A stretch of 64,000 nt of DNA from Gammaproteobacteria bacterium (lineage in GTDB: Bacteria; Pseudomonadota; Gammaproteobacteria; Pseudomonadales; Cellvibrionaceae), in assembly GCA_021151625.1 (NCBI GenBank), contig JAGKWY010000033.1:1-64000 (forward strand), written 5' to 3'. Position numbers and translations under genes: made by a program. This document shows, piece by piece, positions 35,200 through 43,508 of this stretch; position 1 is the first letter of the stretch; the number at the start of each line of letters is the position of its first letter. The notes beneath the pieces were generated by a model. That model saw only the letters and a list, made by a program, of their open reading frames with translations. It searched no databases and was not told the DNA's origin.

Positions 35200-36714
35200 A
35201 TGAAAAAAATAGTAATTGTCGGCGGTGGTACTGCCGGCTGGATGAGTGCACTGATTATGGCGCGCCAGTGGGCTGCCAATGGCTTCCAGATTGAGTTACT
35301 GGAATCGCCCGAAGTGGGTATTATCGGTGTGGGCGAGGGCTCTACACCTGCGCTAAAAGTATTTTTTGACTTGCTGGATATTGCTGAAGCCGAATGGATG
35401 CCTGAGTGTAACGCCACTTACAAGTGCGGCATCAGTTTTGAAAACTGGTCAACCCGTGCGGGTTATGAACGCTACTTCCATCCATTTTCATCGGCGCTGG
35501 ATCGCCAGACCTTGCCGATGTTTATGCATAATGTGCAGGCGCGCTTGCGCGGTGCTGATCTTTACGCCCATCCAGATAGATTCTTTGTGGCGTCACGCAT
35601 CGCGCGTGAATGTTTGTCACCGGTCGCACCGGAAAATTTTCCCTTTGATGTTCACTATGGCTATCACTTTGATGCGGTTTTGCTCGGGCAATTCCTGCGT
35701 AAAAAAGCCAGCGCGCGCGGCGTTGTACATCGCGTTTGCCATATTGCGCAGGTACAGCAGGATGACGCAGGTAATATCGCCGCTGTCGTAACTGATACCG
35801 GCGAAGCTCACACTGCTGATTTTTTTGTGGATTGCACCGGCTTTGCAGGTTTGCTGTTGCAAAAAACCTTGCAGACGCCCTTTGTGAGTTACAGCAACAA
35901 TTTGCTGAATGATGCCGCCGTAGCCATGCCTTCGGATATTGGTGAAAAAATTCCGTCAGAAACCATTTCCACCGCATTAAAAAATGGTTGGGCCTGGAAA
36001 ATTCCCTTAACCAATCGCTACGGCAATGGCTATGTGTATAGCTCGGCATTTTGTTCGGCGGATGAAGCTGAACAGGAATTGCGCGAGCGTTTGGGGCTGC
36101 TGGATGCGGATATTCCCGTGCGCCATTTAAAAATGAAAATTGGTCGTGCGCAGGCGCATTGGGTGAAAAATTGTTTGGCCGTGGGTTTATCGCAAGGATT
36201 TATTGAACCGCTGGAGGCAACCGCATTATTTTTGGTGCAGCAAACGGTGGCGATTTTTGCGGAGGATTTTACCCGCGGCGAATTTACCGATCGCTATCGC
36301 GCCGAATTTAATCAGCGCATTAATGGCCATTTTGATGGCGTGCGCGATTATATAGTCACCCATTATAAAACCAGTTCACGCACTGATACTGATTACTGGC
36401 GCGCTAACACGGCTGATCAGCAGGATGTATCGAAAACCATGCTGGAGCTTTATGGCAGCTGGTTTGCAGGTAAAGATTTGGCAGCAGAAGTGCAGCGGTT
36501 AAATATTTCCAGCTATTACCCTGCGCCCTCCTGGTATTGCATTTTGGCAGGCATGGGAATTTTGCCCAAGGCCGAACAAGTGCGTAAACCAAGCGCCGAA
36601 GAAGCGCGCTTTGATCTTCCCGCAATGGATAATTTTTTACGCCGCTGCGCGCTGAATTTTTCTGATCACCGCCAGTTTTTAGCGCAGCAAGCGAATCCAA
36701 TTTCAGCGGCATAA
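35200..36714 (+). CDS. Flavin-dependent tryptophan-halogenase-like protein 4
   Basis: A 504-residue protein, the most divergent of the four. It keeps GGGTAGWMSA, the Lys in ATYKCGISFENW and WAWKIP, but the catalytic-site stretch reads IEPLEATA (LEST is LEAT here) and the linker GVGEGSTPAL differs from the GEATIP/GEATVP of the others. It probably belongs to a separate halogenase subgroup with another substrate. The start ATG lies after an AT-rich leader with only a weak ribosome site. It is convergent with the second receptor, and the terminator at 36755 lies between them. Confidence 0.88.
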   Translation: MKKIVIVGGGTAGWMSALIMARQWAANGFQIELLESPEVGIIGVGEGSTPALKVFFDLLDIAEAEWMPECNATYKCGISFENWSTRAGYERYFHPFSSALDRQTLPMFMHNVQARLRGADLYAHPDRFFVASRIARECLSPVAPENFPFDVHYGYHFDAVLLGQFLRKKASARGVVHRVCHIAQVQQDDAGNIAAVVTDTGEAHTADFFVDCTGFAGLLLQKTLQTPFVSYSNNLLNDAAVAMPSDIGEKIPSETISTALKNGWAWKIPLTNRYGNGYVYSSAFCSADEAEQELRERLGLLDADIPVRHLKMKIGRAQAHWVKNCLAVGLSQGFIEPLEATALFLVQQTVAIFAEDFTRGEFTDRYRAEFNQRINGHFDGVRDYIVTHYKTSSRTDTDYWRANTADQQDVSKTMLELYGSWFAGKDLAAEVQRLNISSYYPAPSWYCILAGMGILPKAEQVRKPSAEEARFDLPAMDNFLRRCALNFSDHRQFLAQQANPISAA

Positions 36715-36754
36715 ATTTTTTCTCGCAACGTGTTGCAATAAAAAATTGCCGCAT

Positions 36755-36778
36755 AAAAAAGCCCCGCATCAGCGGGGC
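36755..36778 (-). terminator. Terminator of the second receptor
   Basis: The stem GCCCCGC/GCGGGGC with an ATCA loop has a T-run on the minus strand, 51 bases after the receptor stop. Confidence 0.85.
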
Positions 36779-36828
36779 AAAAAAGGGGAGGAGAGATCAA
36801 ACAGGGGAATTGCTTCCCCCGGTCATAC

Positions 36829-39768
36829 TTAGAACTTGGCGCGCACACCCAGGGTGTAACGAGCTTCATACACGTTTTGGTTGACGACTACGTCTTCCCA
36901 TTGCATGTAAGTTTCTTCGTACTCTTCGGTGATGTTGGTGCCTTGCAAGTACACAGTCAGGTTGTCATTGATGTCGTAGCTGACGGACGCATCCACATAA
37001 GTGGTTGGTGCTTGCCACCAGGCGGCCGGGCTGCCATCGTTCCAGGCGCGACCAATGAAACGCTCACTGCGATAGTTGTAGGCAACACGCGCTTGCCATT
37101 GCTCGTACTCGTACCACACTACGGCGTTAATCTGGTTTTCAGAGTTGTCGGCCATTGGCATGGTTTTGCCGTAGAAGTCTTTCTCGCCACCGGTACCATC
37201 AGTAAATGTGTAGTTGATGGTAGTACCCAAACCGCTCCATGCACCTGGCAGGAAGTCGAAGGCTTGTTGATAACCCAGTTCCAAACCTTTCACTACGCCG
37301 CCTTCGGTGTTGTCGCGCGTGGTCAGGTCGATAGTCTCACCAGGTCTGCGGTTAACGCCGTCAGAATCCGCCACAGTCGGGATTTGCACAGTGGTGGTGG
37401 CAATAGAGGTTTCTACATCCACACGGAATGCACCCAGGCTAACCATACCGCTATCGCTGAAGTACCACTCGTAGCTCAGGTCGTAGTTGTCTGCGCGCCA
37501 TGGCTCCATGTAAGGGTTGCCGTTTTGCGAGGCGCTCACTACCTGGAACACGCCCAGCTCAGGGTTGTTGTTGGTGGTGTAGGTGCGGCCCAGGCCCAGA
37601 TCGTTGGCATCCAGTTGCGTCATGGTTTTTGAGTAGGCCAGACGCAGCTTGGTGTCATCGGTGGTATCGAAGGCGATATTGAAACGCGGCAGGAAGTCGT
37701 TGAACGTGCGCTCAACCACATCGCTGCTGGCGATGGTTGGTGCAACACCATCCAGTGCCGGATACACAGTGCCGTTGACGGTCACTTTGGTGGTATCAAC
37801 CGACGGAATGAACTGGGTAATGTCCAGGCTGGTTTCAATGTACTGCATACCGAAGTTAGCCTGGTAAGGCAGACCGGCTTCCCCTTCAAATGAACCCTGG
37901 AAGTAGAACGTCTGGGTTTGGTCTTCAACGGTATAGCTCTGCGCGCCATCTTTTTGCTTCACATTGCCCGGATACAGGGCTTCGTGGAAGGCAAACGCAT
38001 TTTTCATGGCTTTGGGGTTGATGAAGTAATAGCTATTGCCATCGCTTGCCGGTCCAAAGTCGCTCACCTGGTGGATGTAGCCCAGGTCCTGCAGTTCGGA
38101 AAACTTGAAGGTTTTGGCAATAGTGTCGCCACCGGAAACACCTGGAATACCTGAGTCTTTCCACTTGGAATACACAGTGACATTGTTGCCGCTCGCGTTT
38201 TTCACGGTGAAGGGGGCAATCAGGTCATATTGGTTGCGCTCGATTTCGCGATCGCCAAAGCGGTAGCCGAAATCCACTTTTACGCCGTCATCAAACTGGT
38301 AAGTGCCATCGAAGCGGAACACGTCCAGGGTGGATTCTTCATCGCGGTTTTGATGAGAGAAAGCGGAGACCAAACCGTAGCTGTCGATGTCCTGGCCAAA
38401 ACCTTCGGGGTACTGGATGCTTGGGTGATCGCCAGAGAAGTCTGCCACTACCGGTACACGCTCACCGGTAGGGCCGTAACCACCCGGGTTAACCGGTGCT
38501 TTCACGCCGCCGTAGCTGGTTTGCAGGCCGGACTGCATACCGCTGGTGATCAGGGCATCGGCAAAGCTGCTGGTGTGATCATTAGTCGCATTGCCATGGG
38601 CGTAACGCACAGTACCGCTGAAGTTATCGTTGAAATCGATATTGGCTTGCAGGTTGAAGTTCAGGGATTCGCGGTCATCCATCTGGGTTTCGCCTTTGGC
38701 GATGACACGCAGGGCTTCCAGATTGGTAACGGATGAGGTGTAGAAGTCTTTGCCATTACCGCCCACGGCCTTGCCGCGATTAACCAGGGTATCCAGGTCC
38801 GGATTTACCCAGTCATATTGCGCCCAGGAGTTATCGGCAATCAGGCCGTTGACGTAATCACCCTGGTCCATCTTGGTGTAGAACACATCGGCAACCAGCT
38901 CAATGCTGTCGTTTACCTGGAATTGTGCAGTACCGGAAATACCGGTGCGCTCGCGTTCAGCGGTGCGGTTGGTCACACCGTAGTCGATAGTGCCAAACAC
39001 CTGGTCATTGGTATCACCATCGCCAGTCAGGTCAGCAGCAGTGCCTTGTCCCGGCCAGTCACCATTTTCGTTATAACCGCGGAACCACCAGTCGCTGTAC
39101 ATGCCGTAGCGGAAGTTCGCCAGGGTAGCTTTGGAGTTGGAAACACTGAGCAGGGCGCCGAAGTTGTCGCCGTTGTTAAAGCCGGCGAAACCGGAAATCT
39201 TGTGACCGATATCATCATCGGTGTATTTGCCTTGCGAACCTTCAGCGGCGCCGGCAAATGTCCAGCCATCATCCAAATCAAAGGGGCGACGGGTTTTCAG
39301 GTCGATAGTACCGGCAACACCGGCAGCCAGGGTTGAAGCCTGGGCAGATTTCACGACATCCACGCGCGACAGCAATTCTGCCGGGATATCGGTGAAGTCT
39401 GGTTGTGCGGTGGTGATGGAACCGGCGCTCAGGAATTGCTCGCCATTCAGCAGGGTACTCACCTGTGGCATACCGCGCACGTTAACGGTTGAACCCTCAC
39501 CCGCGTTACGGCGGATCTGGATTCCGGGTACGCGTTGCAGCGAGTCGGCGATGGTGGTGTCAGGCAGTTTGCCGATGTCTTCGGCGCTGATGGCATCGAC
39601 TACCGAACCTGAGTCGCGCTTAACGCTCACAGAGTTGGCTAAGGATGCCTTAATACCGGTAACCACAACTTCTTCAACCTGATCCCCCTGGGCGAAGGTG
39701 GTGGTGGCAACACTGGCGGCGATTAAGGTGGACAGTAACTTTCGGTTAAAACTTGCAGAAGTTTTCAT
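36829..39768 (-). CDS. TonB-dependent receptor 2, Xanthomonas/Caulobacter type
   Basis: An outer-membrane receptor of 979 residues. A signal peptide ends TTFAQ, followed by a TonB-box-like EEVVVTG, the plug (SVVDAISAEDIGKLPDTT, DSLQRVPGIQIRR, VRGMPQ) and a barrel ending RYTLGVRAKF. It is in the same family as receptor 1 but clearly diverged in the barrel, so it probably takes a different ligand. GAGGAC precedes the ATG; the frame extends upstream to 39876 without homology. Two LacI-type sites of another sequence type lie upstream. The pair of receptors brackets four halogenase-like genes, which suggests uptake and modification of related compounds. Confidence 0.92.
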   Translation of the reverse strand: MKTSASFNRKLLSTLIAASVATTTFAQGDQVEEVVVTGIKASLANSVSVKRDSGSVVDAISAEDIGKLPDTTIADSLQRVPGIQIRRNAGEGSTVNVRGMPQVSTLLNGEQFLSAGSITTAQPDFTDIPAELLSRVDVVKSAQASTLAAGVAGTIDLKTRRPFDLDDGWTFAGAAEGSQGKYTDDDIGHKISGFAGFNNGDNFGALLSVSNSKATLANFRYGMYSDWWFRGYNENGDWPGQGTAADLTGDGDTNDQVFGTIDYGVTNRTAERERTGISGTAQFQVNDSIELVADVFYTKMDQGDYVNGLIADNSWAQYDWVNPDLDTLVNRGKAVGGNGKDFYTSSVTNLEALRVIAKGETQMDDRESLNFNLQANIDFNDNFSGTVRYAHGNATNDHTSSFADALITSGMQSGLQTSYGGVKAPVNPGGYGPTGERVPVVADFSGDHPSIQYPEGFGQDIDSYGLVSAFSHQNRDEESTLDVFRFDGTYQFDDGVKVDFGYRFGDREIERNQYDLIAPFTVKNASGNNVTVYSKWKDSGIPGVSGGDTIAKTFKFSELQDLGYIHQVSDFGPASDGNSYYFINPKAMKNAFAFHEALYPGNVKQKDGAQSYTVEDQTQTFYFQGSFEGEAGLPYQANFGMQYIETSLDITQFIPSVDTTKVTVNGTVYPALDGVAPTIASSDVVERTFNDFLPRFNIAFDTTDDTKLRLAYSKTMTQLDANDLGLGRTYTTNNNPELGVFQVVSASQNGNPYMEPWRADNYDLSYEWYFSDSGMVSLGAFRVDVETSIATTTVQIPTVADSDGVNRRPGETIDLTTRDNTEGGVVKGLELGYQQAFDFLPGAWSGLGTTINYTFTDGTGGEKDFYGKTMPMADNSENQINAVVWYEYEQWQARVAYNYRSERFIGRAWNDGSPAAWWQAPTTYVDASVSYDINDNLTVYLQGTNITEEYEETYMQWEDVVVNQNVYEARYTLGVRAKF

Positions 39769-39899
39769 GCGTGCGTCCTCTAGTTTGTGCTTGTTATAAA
39801 AAACAAACCCGCATTTCGATGACCGAAAGGGCGGGCTGTTTATAGGGATTGTCTGAGTGTCTGTGCACCCTGACATCCATTTAAACGGCCCAATCCTAG

Positions 39900-39915
39900 A
39901 TGTAAACGTTTACAT
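39900..39915. promoter_or_regulatory. LacI-type operator for receptor 2 (proximal)
   Basis: A perfect 16-base palindrome with core TGTAAACGTTTACA, the classical LacI/GalR/CcpA-like pattern. It lies 132 bases upstream of the receptor start and differs from the GACAACGTTGTC sites at receptor 1. Confidence 0.8.
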
Positions 39916-40103
39916 TTTCAAACGATTTGTCATAAAGATATGGTAGAAATCACTATTTTACGGATGAATACTCATGGTCATATTTTTTGATTTTGGCAAT
40001 CGTTTTGTTTTTATCTAATTGAAATAAAAGGATTTAATTATTTATCGTGAATTTGTATGGGTGAATGAATTGATAATTTATATGCCATTAAAAAACGGCG
40101 TAA

Positions 40104-40123
40104 ATTTGCAAACGTTTACAAAT
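40104..40123. promoter_or_regulatory. LacI-type operator for receptor 2 (distal)
   Basis: The second site, core TGCAAACGTTTACA with one asymmetric base inside a 20-base near-palindrome, is about 205 bases from the first. A loop between the two sites is possible. It also lies 155 bases upstream of the CobW Zur box. Confidence 0.75.
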
Positions 40124-40258
40124 TGCAACTTTTACTGACAAGTTTTTCGACAGTTTTTAAGGCATGGCTGTTATAGCCAGGCCGGCCAACTCAATCGGTA
40201 TAAACAGTTCACTTGGTTGCGCTACACGCAAACCATCTTGATCTTAAGCACTTTAATG

Positions 40259-40281
40259 AATATGTTATATTATAACGTTTC
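40259..40281. promoter_or_regulatory. Zur box upstream of the CobW-family gene
   Basis: It contains the perfect 13-base palindrome GTTATATTATAAC (40264-40276), an exact match to the Zur consensus core, flanked by AATAT and GTTTC. It ends 14 bases before the chosen start codon, so bound Zur would block transcription. It is stronger than the site at znuA. Confidence 0.92.
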
Positions 40282-40295
40282 TGTTGAGGTGCTTT

Positions 40296-41522
40296 ATGCT
40301 GCAATTGCCTGTAACCCTGCTATCCGGCTTTCTGGGGGCCGGTAAAACCACACTGCTTAATCATCTGTTGAATAACCGCGCCGACCTGCGCGTGGCGGTG
40401 ATTGTGAATGACATGAGTGAGGTCAATATTGATGCGGCCCTGGTGAGTAATCAGGTTGAACTCAAGCGCACGGAAGAAAAACTGGTGGAGCTGAGCAACG
40501 GTTGCATCTGCTGCACCCTGCGCGAGGATTTGCTGGTGGAGGTGCGCCGCCTGGCGCAGGCGGGGCGTTTTGATTATCTGGTGATTGAGTCGAGCGGCAT
40601 TTCCGAGCCGCTGCCAGTGGCTGAAACCTTTACCTTTGCGGATGAAGATGGTCAGAGTCTGTCGCAAATCGCGCGCCTGGATACGCTGGTGACTCTGGTT
40701 GACGGGGTGAATTTTCTGGACGACTTCTATGCTGCTGAATCGCTGCAAGAAATTGACCTAAGCCTGGGCGAGGGTGACGAGCGTTATCTGGCGGAATTGT
40801 TGATTGAGCAAATTGAATTTTGTGATCTGTTGTTAATCAGCAAAACCGATTTAATCAGCGCGGAAAAATTGCAGGAGCTGATGCGTGTGTTGCAGCGTTT
40901 GAATCCTGCTGCAGAAATTATTCCCATCATCCATGGTCAGGTGCCGCTGGAAAAAATTCTCAATACCCGTAAATTCAGTTTTGAAAAAGCGCAGCAGGCA
41001 GCGGGTTGGTTGCAGGAATTGCGCGGTACGCATCAACCTGAATCCCTGGAGTATGGGATAGAAAATTTTGTGTATCGTGCGCGCCGGCCTTTCCATCCGC
41101 AAAAAATTTATGATTTTTTTAGCGCGAGTGTGGCGCAGGCGAACGTGGAAAATTCTTTGATGAAACAAAGTCGCTTGCTGCGCTCCAAAGGATTTTTCTG
41201 GCTGGCCTCGCGCCCACAGGTCGCCGGTTTTTGGCAGCAAGCCGGTGGTGTTGCACAGCATGGTGCAGCGGGAATGTTTTGGAGTGCAATTCCCGTCGAT
41301 GAATGGCCAGAAGATGCGGAGCAATATGAAGCTATTTTGAAAAATTGGCAGGAGCCTTTTGGTGATAGACGCCAGGAATTGGTATTTATTGGCCAGCATC
41401 TGGATCAACAATTGATGCTGGCTGAGTTGGATAATTGTTTGTTAACCGACGAAGAATTTGCGCGCGGCGAACACTATTGGTTGAGCTTACCCGATCCTTT
41501 TCCCGTTTGGTTTGAAGAATAA
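40296..41522 (+). CDS. CobW/COG0523 family GTPase, Zur-regulated (ZigA/YciC type)
   Basis: A G3E GTPase of 408 residues. Walker A is GFLGAGKTT near residue 10, the metal-binding GCICC lies near residue 70 and ESSGISEP is the switch; SKTD gives guanine specificity. A CobW C-terminal domain ends the protein. Zur-regulated members act as zinc metallochaperones, giving scarce zinc to essential enzymes during zinc starvation. Here the Zur box overlaps the promoter, so the same role is likely. The ATG at 40296 follows GAGG at good spacing. Confidence 0.9.
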   Translation: MLQLPVTLLSGFLGAGKTTLLNHLLNNRADLRVAVIVNDMSEVNIDAALVSNQVELKRTEEKLVELSNGCICCTLREDLLVEVRRLAQAGRFDYLVIESSGISEPLPVAETFTFADEDGQSLSQIARLDTLVTLVDGVNFLDDFYAAESLQEIDLSLGEGDERYLAELLIEQIEFCDLLLISKTDLISAEKLQELMRVLQRLNPAAEIIPIIHGQVPLEKILNTRKFSFEKAQQAAGWLQELRGTHQPESLEYGIENFVYRARRPFHPQKIYDFFSASVAQANVENSLMKQSRLLRSKGFFWLASRPQVAGFWQQAGGVAQHGAAGMFWSAIPVDEWPEDAEQYEAILKNWQEPFGDRRQELVFIGQHLDQQLMLAELDNCLLTDEEFARGEHYWLSLPDPFPVWFEE

Positions 41523-41694
41523 TCCGTTCTTGGGCTAAGTGAAAAAATCACAAAAAGTCGCCGAATTCATTCAGAAATCGTTCATGGCGACAGGTTCATT
41601 CTGGTGTCAACACAAAGGGAAAAACTTCCGCTGTGTAACAAGATGTCTAACGGCGAAATGCCTAACCAGAATGACTAGCCACGAGGAATTGATC

Positions 41695-42168
41695 ATGAAA
41701 AAGTTAATCAGTGCAAGCAGTTTGATGTTGAGTGTTTTGTTCTCTGCCAATGTGTTAGCGGCAACGGATATGTTTATCAAAATCAGCGATGTGAAAGGCG
41801 AATCACGCGTAATTAGTTGCCCGAGCGGCATGTGTACCCTGAGTGATGTTGCTGCCGGTAGCTATCAGGTACAAGTGTGCGATGAAAAAGGTGGTGCGGT
41901 AAGTTCGAGTGTGAGTTTGTCGCATTCAGTAGTGAGCCCGCGCGATGCCGCGAGCGGTTTGGCGACCGGTAAACGTATGCATAAACCTATGACGCTTACC
42001 AAGCGTTTAGATAAAAGCTCACCGCAATTATTTACCCTGGTGGTGGTAGATTCTGGCTCCAGCGTGAGTATTCAACCTCAGGCCAGTGTGAGTGATGTGG
42101 CCGCGCCAGTGTCCAGTGCTGTTTCCGGTGGCAAGGTGAATGTGCAGGATATCAGCATCACCCGCTAA
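41695..42168 (+). CDS. Small exported protein of unknown function
   Basis: I do not recognise a family. The 157-residue precursor has a signal peptide (LISASSLMLSVLFSANVLA) and a mature beta-rich part with three Cys (VISCPSGMCTL and VQVCDEKGG), then a Ser/Val-rich end. The residue pattern looks like a small beta-sandwich. AGGA precedes the ATG at 41695; the frame opens earlier but has no homology. It lies between two CobW GTPases, which hints at metal physiology, but no zinc motif is plain and no Zur box is seen here. Confidence 0.6.
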   Translation: MKKLISASSLMLSVLFSANVLAATDMFIKISDVKGESRVISCPSGMCTLSDVAAGSYQVQVCDEKGGAVSSSVSLSHSVVSPRDAASGLATGKRMHKPMTLTKRLDKSSPQLFTLVVVDSGSSVSIQPQASVSDVAAPVSSAVSGGKVNVQDISITR

Positions 42169-42234
42169 TACCGGGTTTGGCTGGCGCAAGCGGCTGTGTA
42201 GAATGCATGGCTTCTGCTTAACAAGGCCAGCCTT

Positions 42235-43311
42235 ATGAGTGACCCGCTTATTGCTACTAACCCCGCGCCCGGCAATTCTGCCGGGCGTTCATTAATTCCC
42301 ACCAACATCGTTACCGGTTTTTTGGGCGTGGGCAAAACCACCGCCGTGCGCCATCTGCTTTCGATAAAGCCTGCCGATGAAGTCTGGTCAGTGCTGGTCA
42401 ACGAATTCGGTGAAATTGGGATTGATGGCGCCCTGCTCAAAGATGTGAATGCCCATGTGCGCGAAGTACCCGGCGGTTGCATTTGTTGTGTCGCGGGGCT
42501 GCCGATGAAAATGGCTTTGAATATGCTCATCGCCAAAACCAAGCCGGATCGCATTCTGATTGAACCTACCGGCCTCGGTCATCCGGAAGAAATTATCAAT
42601 ACGCTAACCGGCGAGTATTACGATACGGTGCTGGATTTACGCGCAACAATCACTTTGGTGGATGCGCGCAAACTCAGCGATGAGCGCTACAACAGCAATG
42701 CCAACTTCAATGATCAAATCGCGGTAGCCGATGTGCTGGTGGCGAATAAAACTGATCTTGCCTCAGCTGATGATCGCGCCAAATTCGATGCGCTGGTCGC
42801 GCAATTCCAACCGCCCAAAGCGGCGGCGTTTGCTATAAGCCAGGGGCAAGTGCAATTGGAGTGGCTGGATTATCCGCGCGCGGCCCATCAACTCAAACAT
42901 CCACAACATCATGCGGCTCAAGCTCAGGTCGCCGGGCGCAATAATCCTTTGAGCCCGCAGCGCGAGTTATACAATGCAGCGATTAGCTTGCCGGAAGGGC
43001 AGGAATTTTTGCGTCGTGAAAATGCGGGCCAGGGCTTTTATTCCTGTGGCTGGATGTTCCAGCCGCAGATCCGTTTTGACTTTAACCAGGTGTTTGGTTG
43101 GTTGAGCGGTTTGTCGCTGGTGCGCGCCAAGGCGGTACTGAATACGGATCAGGGCCTGTTTATGTTTAATGCGGAGCAGGGCGTGTTAAGTGTTAACCAA
43201 TTACCGCAGGAAATTGAACTGGATCTGGCTGACAGTCGTATTGAATTAATAGATGACCAGCCGATTGATGGCGACAGCTACGAGTCAGTACTACTTGGCT
43301 GCCGGATATAA
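42235..43311 (+). CDS. CobW/COG0523 family GTP-binding protein 2
   Basis: The second G3E GTPase here, 358 residues. Walker A is GFLGVGKTT near residue 29, the metal-binding motif GGCICC near 82, the switch IEPTGLGHPEE and the specificity motif NKTD. The C-terminal half is a CobW-like domain with WMFQPQIRFDF. It differs from the upstream CobW in its switch and C-terminus, so it is probably another subfamily with another client or metal. No Zur box precedes it and it starts 66 bases after the secreted-protein gene, so it may be read from the upstream promoter or its own. Confidence 0.85.
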   Translation: MSDPLIATNPAPGNSAGRSLIPTNIVTGFLGVGKTTAVRHLLSIKPADEVWSVLVNEFGEIGIDGALLKDVNAHVREVPGGCICCVAGLPMKMALNMLIAKTKPDRILIEPTGLGHPEEIINTLTGEYYDTVLDLRATITLVDARKLSDERYNSNANFNDQIAVADVLVANKTDLASADDRAKFDALVAQFQPPKAAAFAISQGQVQLEWLDYPRAAHQLKHPQHHAAQAQVAGRNNPLSPQRELYNAAISLPEGQEFLRRENAGQGFYSCGWMFQPQIRFDFNQVFGWLSGLSLVRAKAVLNTDQGLFMFNAEQGVLSVNQLPQEIELDLADSRIELIDDQPIDGDSYESVLLGCRI

Positions 43312-43508
43312 AAGTCGCTGCGAAAACCGATCGGGAAAGAAAACATCCAAATAAAACAAAGTTTGCACAATGCAGGTGCAACTCATCCGCAAAAGCGCCA
43401 GTCTGATACAGGAAATCTCACCAACTTAACGGTATTGGTCTAAGGTTATGGGTAGAGTTCGCACCGGAAAACTCACTACAACAAACACCTTTTCAGGGGT
43501 CAAATAAT

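Noticed and set aside
40264..40276. Reading the GTTATATTATAAC palindrome as a second LacI site
   Set aside because: It lacks the central CG of LacI operators and matches the Zur core exactly.
43312..43508. Fatty-acid regulator operator before fadE
   Set aside because: I looked for FadR- and PsrA-like palindromes and found no convincing match.
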